From Flavobacteriales bacterium (GTDB taxonomy: Bacteria > Bacteroidota > Bacteroidia > Flavobacteriales > Schleiferiaceae), in NCBI GenBank assembly GCA_017795025.1, contig CP051243.1:186001-250000 (forward strand): 64,000 bases of DNA, given 5' to 3'. Positions 59,224 to 64,000 of this stretch are shown here, piece after piece. Numbering within the stretch: the first letter of the stretch is position 1; every line of letters begins with the position of its first letter. The position numbers and the translations under genes are program-made. The notes beneath the pieces were generated by a model. It was not told where the DNA came from and made no database searches. It saw only the letters and a list, made by a program, of their open reading frames with translations.

Positions 59224-59946
59224 ATGTTGTTTCGAAAGTCGAAAGGAATGGAAATCCTCGTAATGGGTGCCGGTAGAGGGGGCACTTCCCTCATTGCCAG
59301 CATGCTTGATGCGCATCCACAGCTAGAGGTTGCCACCGAAGATTATGTGGCGGATTTCCTTCTGCCGAAAGGCCAGGGCCCTTTAGCCCAAGCTGAGCAA
59401 CAACTCGCCAAGTTTGTGAAGGCTTGTGATAAGGCCGCTGCAAAAAGTAAACTGCGCTATGGCAACAAGGTAACCACCGAGCAGTTGGGTTTTGTGGAGG
59501 ACTATGGTCGTGATGAGCAGGGAAGGACGGCCCTACTGCGCTTGCTATGGCAGAGGCGTAAAATTGTGTTTATTGTGCGGGACGGACGCAGCTGCATTAG
59601 CTCTAAACTGGAACGCACCGATAATACCTATGCACAGGCCCTAGCTTATTGGAAACACTCCATCGCCATGCTGCGCTTTCTGCAGGAAAAAGAAGTCGAC
59701 TTAGTTCTTATTCGCTTCGAAGATCTTCTAGCCCAGCCCCGAGAGGAGCTGCGAAAAGTTTGCGATTTTCTCGATCTCACCTACAGTGAAAGCATGCTCA
59801 GCGGCACGGCCTCCGATCGGATTTTTATTGATTATCGTCAGCAGGGTTTGGATGCCCAAAAGCTCCAAAGAAAGATTGATCCGCGTGTTAAAGTTGCGGA
59901 CATCGAAAAGGAATTGATCTCATTGGGCTATTTATCAAAGGGTTAA
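59224..59946 (+). CDS. Sulfotransferase family protein
   Basis: A 240-residue P-loop protein with ILVMGAGRGGTSLIASMLDAHP, the 5'-phosphosulfate-binding loop, and KIVFIVRDGRSCISSKL, the 3'-phosphate-binding segment. LIRFEDLLAQPREELRKVCDFL is a typical late motif. The acceptor is unknown; acidic surface glycan or lipid sulfation is possible. It is unrelated by close identity to the other sulfotransferase near 30.5 kb. It is divergent from purL. Confidence 0.88.
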   Translation: MLFRKSKGMEILVMGAGRGGTSLIASMLDAHPQLEVATEDYVADFLLPKGQGPLAQAEQQLAKFVKACDKAAAKSKLRYGNKVTTEQLGFVEDYGRDEQGRTALLRLLWQRRKIVFIVRDGRSCISSKLERTDNTYAQALAYWKHSIAMLRFLQEKEVDLVLIRFEDLLAQPREELRKVCDFLDLTYSESMLSGTASDRIFIDYRQQGLDAQKLQRKIDPRVKVADIEKELISLGYLSKG

Positions 59947-59983
59947 ATTTAGTAGTCGATTCAATTTCAAAGACTTCGATTTG

Positions 59984-59991
59984 TATTTTTG
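59984..59991 (+). promoter_or_regulatory. Candidate -7 promoter box of the giant surface protein
   Basis: TATTTTTG, a full match to TAnnTTTG, ends 24 bases before the ATG at 60016. Confidence 0.4.
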
Positions 59992-60015
59992 TCGCTTGAA
60001 GAACCCTGCAATTTC

Positions 60016-63000
60016 ATGATGAAGAAAATTACATTTTTATTCACCCTGCTCGCTGGAATGAGCCTCTCTGCTCAGTCCTATAATATGATTCGAAATAGCT
60101 CTGATACGGCCACAGACTGTAGCGGAACTTTATACGATCACGGCGGTCCCAGCGGTAGCTATTTTAACTCCTCGAACGATAACTTCTATATTCTTCCCAC
60201 CGGAGGAACTTCGATCGATATCACTTTTACCTCCTTTGCAACAGAGTCTTGTTGTGACCGCGTGCGGATTTACGACAATGTTTCTGGCTCGCTTATAGGT
60301 ACTTATGCAGGCTACTCTCTGCCTAATGGGGGCTCGCCAATTAATGTTCCTAGCGGTGAGGCACGGGTACAATTTACCTCCGACTTTAGTGTTACCACCA
60401 GCGGTTTTGCTCTTACTTGGACCGCGGGCGGAACGGCTAACCCCTCCGCTAGTTTTACTTTAAACACCAACACCCCAGCTTTACGTCAGCCCGTGCAGTT
60501 TACTAACACCTCTAGTGGAGGTGGCTCCAGTCTTTGGATTTTCGGCGATGGCGACTCCTCCCGAGCGAGCAGTCCTAGTCACGCTTACACCAGTCCAGGT
60601 GTTTACAATTTCACGCTAATTCAGTACAACTGCTATGGCTCCGATACCACAACTGGTTCGGTAACCGTTCAGGCTGCCGCTACGGTGGCTCTTAGTCCTG
60701 ATACCCTTTCGGGCTCCGTTCCTTGTGGTGGGATTTACCGCGATACTTTACAGTTTCAGCATACTGGCGGTGGAGCCGCTTTTTACGACATCAATGTAAG
60801 AGCGCTCACCGATCAAACTTACTTACAAGCTTATTTCGAATCGGCCTTAAGCCCTATGCTTCGTTCGGCCACTGCTTCGACTACCTTTAATTCGAATATC
60901 GTACTCGGGGCCGCTGGTCAGGGAAATGCTTTCCTGCAATTAAGTGGTTACGCTGCTTTGGAAGACGGGGTTTATGCCAACGTAAATGCTCCCGATGCCA
61001 ATTACTTTAGTTTCCAGGTTTTCGCTAGCTCTTCTTCTCGCTCTTATGTGCGATTAGGAGATGAAATTAACGGCTTTAACTACACTACTTTAGGTTTAGA
61101 AGTATACTATGGCAGTCTGCGAATCTTTGGCTCTTCTACCTACAATGTTACTCTACCTACCGGTTCATGGAATACGGTTGAGGTACGCAATATTGATTAT
61201 ACCACCCGCACTTGCGATGTATACCTAAATGGTACGGCGGTAGTCACTGGTTTAGGATTTAACTATTACCTAAGCAACGAAATCGACCGGATCGACATCG
61301 CCAATTACAACAGCAGCGCGAGCGTGGCCTATGATGAGATTATTCTTAAAAAACAAGGAGATGTGTCTCTAGTGAGCATCAGCGATACCACTGGCACTAC
61401 CACGGCAACGCGCAATATTCCCATCGAAGTAGATTTAAGCGGCACTATCGCCGGCTTGCAGCAGTACATTTTGGAAGTTAATACCAATGCTAGCGGAGCA
61501 GATAGCTTAATTGAAGTGCCTTTAAACATCATGGTTCAAGGAGCTCCTGGTTTTACGGCTTCGGCAGCTTGTTTAAATTACGATACCAGTTACATCGGCA
61601 TTGCGCAGCTCGACTCGGTAATGATTTACAATACCGGTTGCGATAGCCTAGATTTGAATTCCATTACGGTTTCCAATAGCGACTACAATGTGCTGCAATC
61701 TAGTTTAGTGCTGGCGCCTGGTGATTCGGGACAGGTATTTGTACGCTACACGCCAAGCAGCACTGGCATCTTTAATGACACCCTTTTCTTTAATGGTAAT
61801 TTAGATACCAATTTTTGCCTTTCGGCAGAAGCCTTTACTGCTCCGGCCATCGCCTTCGATAGCGCATCTTACACCCTTAACTCTTATGGCTGCAATGATA
61901 GTATTCCCATGCAGTTTTACGTGTACAACCAAGGTTCGGGGGCTAATTTAAACTGGACACTCTTAGGGGGAACCAGCATTTTTGATGACTTTGAAAATGG
62001 CTTTGATGCCAGCATTTGGAGTACTCAAGGCTCTAACCAAATTTTTAATGGTTGCTATGAGCGCTCGGGTACTAATGCCCTTTCCTTAATGGGCTCACAA
62101 CGTTGGGCCGAAACGGTGATGATGAACCTTAATCAAGGGGATTCAGTCGGTTTTTGGGCTTTCCCAGGCAATGGGGGCGGCACCGGTTGCGAGAACCCTG
62201 ATGGTAATGAAGATTTCCACGTTCAATATCGCTTAAACGGCAGCTTCTCTTGGATTACCATTGGAACCGTTTACAATTACAATACGGCAGCAGCCTACTA
62301 TTCCTTCCCCATTCCAGTGAGCGGTCAAATGCAGATTCGTTTATACCAATCTAGTTACACTGGTTCGGGTTTTGATCACTACCGGGTTGATGATTTCCGC
62401 ATTGTAGGTAGTGCCGCTTCCACTTCCTTTAGTCCTTCATCGGGAAGTCTAGTCGGTGGTGACTCCACCCTAGTTTCGGGATACTTCCAAACCCAAGGGC
62501 TTAATACAGGTAGCTATGCCCGAACTTTGCGATTGCAGAGTAATGACCCCGCTTTCCCCGATACTTTAGTTACGGTGAACATCAACATCTTTGGTGAGCC
62601 TTATTTGCAAACCGCTAACACTTGCTTGGATTTCGATACGCTTTACACTGGCGCATCTAAAGTGGATTCGGTAATGATTGTAAATACCGGTTGCGATGAT
62701 TTGAACCTTAGTTCTTATAGCCTTGGTACCAATCAATACAGTCATAGTTTAAGTCCATTAACGCTTAATCCAGAAGACACCGCTTGGATATCAGTAAGCT
62801 TTGACCCTGATGGTTCGGTCTTAGGTCTCATTCGCGACACCCTCACGGTAAATAATAACGATACCCTTTGGAAGCTTTGTTTAGAAGGCTTTGCGCAAGG
62901 GGCTCCCGTGGCATCGGTAAATCCTGATTCTTTATCGGTAACCGTTACCAATTGCGGCGATTCGATTAGTATCCCTATCCAATTGCGTAATACTGGCTTA

Positions 63001-64000
63001 AGTGCCCTTGATTATAAATACATCAGCGGACGCGGTAATGGGGGTAAAATTAACGTGGCTATAATGGGGACCAGCACCTATACTACCGAGCGTAATAACC
63101 TATACAACATAGTTAACTTAATGCCGGAGGCCAACGTGTCCATCATCTATCCAACAACTGCAGCGGCAGTTACCCAGGAATTGGATACCATGGATGTTTT
63201 AATCTTGCCCGAAGGAAGCTCCACCTTTACTAGTGGCTTATTTGCTCCTAGCTACCAAAGCTTTTTAAATGATGGCGGTACGGTGATTCTCACCTGGCAA
63301 ACCGTTTCCCATTCTACAGCCTTAAACATTATGCCTATCAGCGGCAGCTACAGTACCGGAACGCCAATTCCGATTAGTATGCCTAATCACCCTATTGCGG
63401 CGGGAATGCCTGCAGGTGGGTTATCGTATTTAAGTGCGACGCAACGTGTGGCCTACACCAATACGGCCAATTTAGATCGCATTATTGGTGCGGTTGGAAC
63501 CGATGAAGCGGTTGTGGCCACAGTACCTTACGGTGATGGTACAGCAATTCATATTGGATACGATTACTGGCAAACCAATGCCGATATCGAATTACTTCTC
63601 GAAAATGCCGTTAAGTGGGGAGCTAGTCAATCGGGTGCCCCCGACTTTATTACCGCAACTCCCGACTCTGGTGCGGTAGCGGTTAATGATTCGGTTCTGA
63701 TTAATATCGGAATCAATACTGCTGGATTAGCCAATGGTACTTATGACTACGATTTATTTTTCGAAACGAATGATCCGGCTAACAATCCCTTGCGTCTTCC
63801 ATTACACTTAGTGGTAAACGGAACGGCTAAGGCCGAAGTAGTGGATAGCAGCTGTATCAGCTTTGATCCTACCTTACAAGGAGCAGTAAAACGCGATACC
63901 TTCGAGGTGTTTAACGAAGGCTGTGATACACTGCATATTACTTCTTACACTGCAAATAATGCCGACTACTCCCTGGATAATGTTCCCATGAGCGTGGCCC
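60016..64000 (+). CDS. Large exported CUB/PKD/anchor-repeat surface protein, 3' end beyond the window
   Basis: The reading frame is open from an ATG at 60016 to the right edge (at least 1,328 residues). I translated it: signal MMKKITFLFTLLAGMSLSAQ, then a CUB domain (about 20-135, with SCCDRVRIYD), a PKD domain (SSLWIFGDGDSS), an LTTQ-type beta-sandwich, and repeated HYDIN/ASPM-like segments (CLNYDTSYIGIAQLDSVMIYNTGC and CLDFDTLYTGASKVDSVMIVNTGC). Residues about 1010-1200 form a Rossmann-like, ThuA/glutaminase-like domain (NVAIMGTSTY, VLILPEGSSTF). A T9SS tail is expected off-window. Confidence 0.87.
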   Translation, partial: MMKKITFLFTLLAGMSLSAQSYNMIRNSSDTATDCSGTLYDHGGPSGSYFNSSNDNFYILPTGGTSIDITFTSFATESCCDRVRIYDNVSGSLIGTYAGYSLPNGGSPINVPSGEARVQFTSDFSVTTSGFALTWTAGGTANPSASFTLNTNTPALRQPVQFTNTSSGGGSSLWIFGDGDSSRASSPSHAYTSPGVYNFTLIQYNCYGSDTTTGSVTVQAAATVALSPDTLSGSVPCGGIYRDTLQFQHTGGGAAFYDINVRALTDQTYLQAYFESALSPMLRSATASTTFNSNIVLGAAGQGNAFLQLSGYAALEDGVYANVNAPDANYFSFQVFASSSSRSYVRLGDEINGFNYTTLGLEVYYGSLRIFGSSTYNVTLPTGSWNTVEVRNIDYTTRTCDVYLNGTAVVTGLGFNYYLSNEIDRIDIANYNSSASVAYDEIILKKQGDVSLVSISDTTGTTTATRNIPIEVDLSGTIAGLQQYILEVNTNASGADSLIEVPLNIMVQGAPGFTASAACLNYDTSYIGIAQLDSVMIYNTGCDSLDLNSITVSNSDYNVLQSSLVLAPGDSGQVFVRYTPSSTGIFNDTLFFNGNLDTNFCLSAEAFTAPAIAFDSASYTLNSYGCNDSIPMQFYVYNQGSGANLNWTLLGGTSIFDDFENGFDASIWSTQGSNQIFNGCYERSGTNALSLMGSQRWAETVMMNLNQGDSVGFWAFPGNGGGTGCENPDGNEDFHVQYRLNGSFSWITIGTVYNYNTAAAYYSFPIPVSGQMQIRLYQSSYTGSGFDHYRVDDFRIVGSAASTSFSPSSGSLVGGDSTLVSGYFQTQGLNTGSYARTLRLQSNDPAFPDTLVTVNINIFGEPYLQTANTCLDFDTLYTGASKVDSVMIVNTGCDDLNLSSYSLGTNQYSHSLSPLTLNPEDTAWISVSFDPDGSVLGLIRDTLTVNNNDTLWKLCLEGFAQGAPVASVNPDSLSVTVTNCGDSISIPIQLRNTGLSALDYKYISGRGNGGKINVAIMGTSTYTTERNNLYNIVNLMPEANVSIIYPTTAAAVTQELDTMDVLILPEGSSTFTSGLFAPSYQSFLNDGGTVILTWQTVSHSTALNIMPISGSYSTGTPIPISMPNHPIAAGMPAGGLSYLSATQRVAYTNTANLDRIIGAVGTDEAVVATVPYGDGTAIHIGYDYWQTNADIELLLENAVKWGASQSGAPDFITATPDSGAVAVNDSVLINIGINTAGLANGTYDYDLFFETNDPANNPLRLPLHLVVNGTAKAEVVDSSCISFDPTLQGAVKRDTFEVFNEGCDTLHITSYTANNADYSLDNVPMSVA

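Overview
The window looks like chromosomal DNA from a marine-type member of the Bacteroidota, most likely Flavobacteriales. Support comes from DUF3822 next to rsmD, many Cys-lipobox lipoproteins, a type IX secretion (Por secretion) C-terminal tail, CUB/PKD/anchor-repeat surface proteins, an exosortase K / MSEP-CTERM pair, a LruC-domain lipoprotein, TAnnTTTG-type promoter boxes and weak Shine-Dalgarno signals. Genus cannot be read from the sequence. Gene density is very high and no prophage, transposase, CRISPR array or rRNA operon was seen.

Layout. 1-1.8 kb: rsmD (cut by the left edge), DUF3822 and an anchored protein, all on the minus strand. 1.9-9.1 kb: a RecD-like helicase, gluQ, a PlsC-like acyltransferase, an SDR/SRAP/DUF3817 minus-strand cluster, DUF4199, a membrane HEYGH protein and a lipoprotein. 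9.2-13.4 kb: a dinB-dnaE translesion/damage-type polymerase operon with an imperfect palindrome on its putative promoter. 13.5-18.2 kb: a DinB-fold protein, hemolysin III/PAQR, an EEP nuclease and a PlpD-like patatin-POTRA-barrel protein. 18.2-26.5 kb: a long minus-strand operon holding three exported hydrolases of different folds (amidohydrolase with beta-propeller, amidase-signature enzyme, penicillin acylase). 26.6-35 kb: a DUF3857/transglutaminase protein, an aminotransferase-sulfotransferase pair, an ABM protein, and a UPF1-like helicase-nuclease operon with a pentapeptide-repeat protein. 35.0-35.17 kb: a strongly structured candidate small RNA with its own intrinsic terminator. 35.3-44.2 kb: a LruC lipoprotein, MSEP-CTERM/XrtK, Cys-rich exported proteins, an OmpA-like protein, DUF2752 and CD225. 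44.4-48.8 kb: a T9SS cargo protein, then two diverged paralogues flanked by nearly identical 384-bp repeats, one of which carries a truncated tspO. 48.8-55.6 kb: VanW, a methyltransferase, two GH17 proteins without signal peptides, and a Cys-rich lipoprotein pair upstream of a DUF4221-like protein. 55.6-64 kb: tRNA-Arg(ACG), clpS, plsY, purL, a sulfotransferase and a giant surface protein running off the right edge.

The observations I consider most worth checking are: the multi-hairpin RNA at about 35.04-35.17 kb; the 384-bp near-identical repeats around a strongly diverged gene body (46.97-48.52 kb); a GCCTTNSGGCAGA motif found at least eight times, in different reading frames and mostly in one orientation; the single-substrate XrtK/MSEP system; and several TAnnTTTG/TTCG boxes lying only 3-6 nt before start codons, which would predict leaderless mRNAs.
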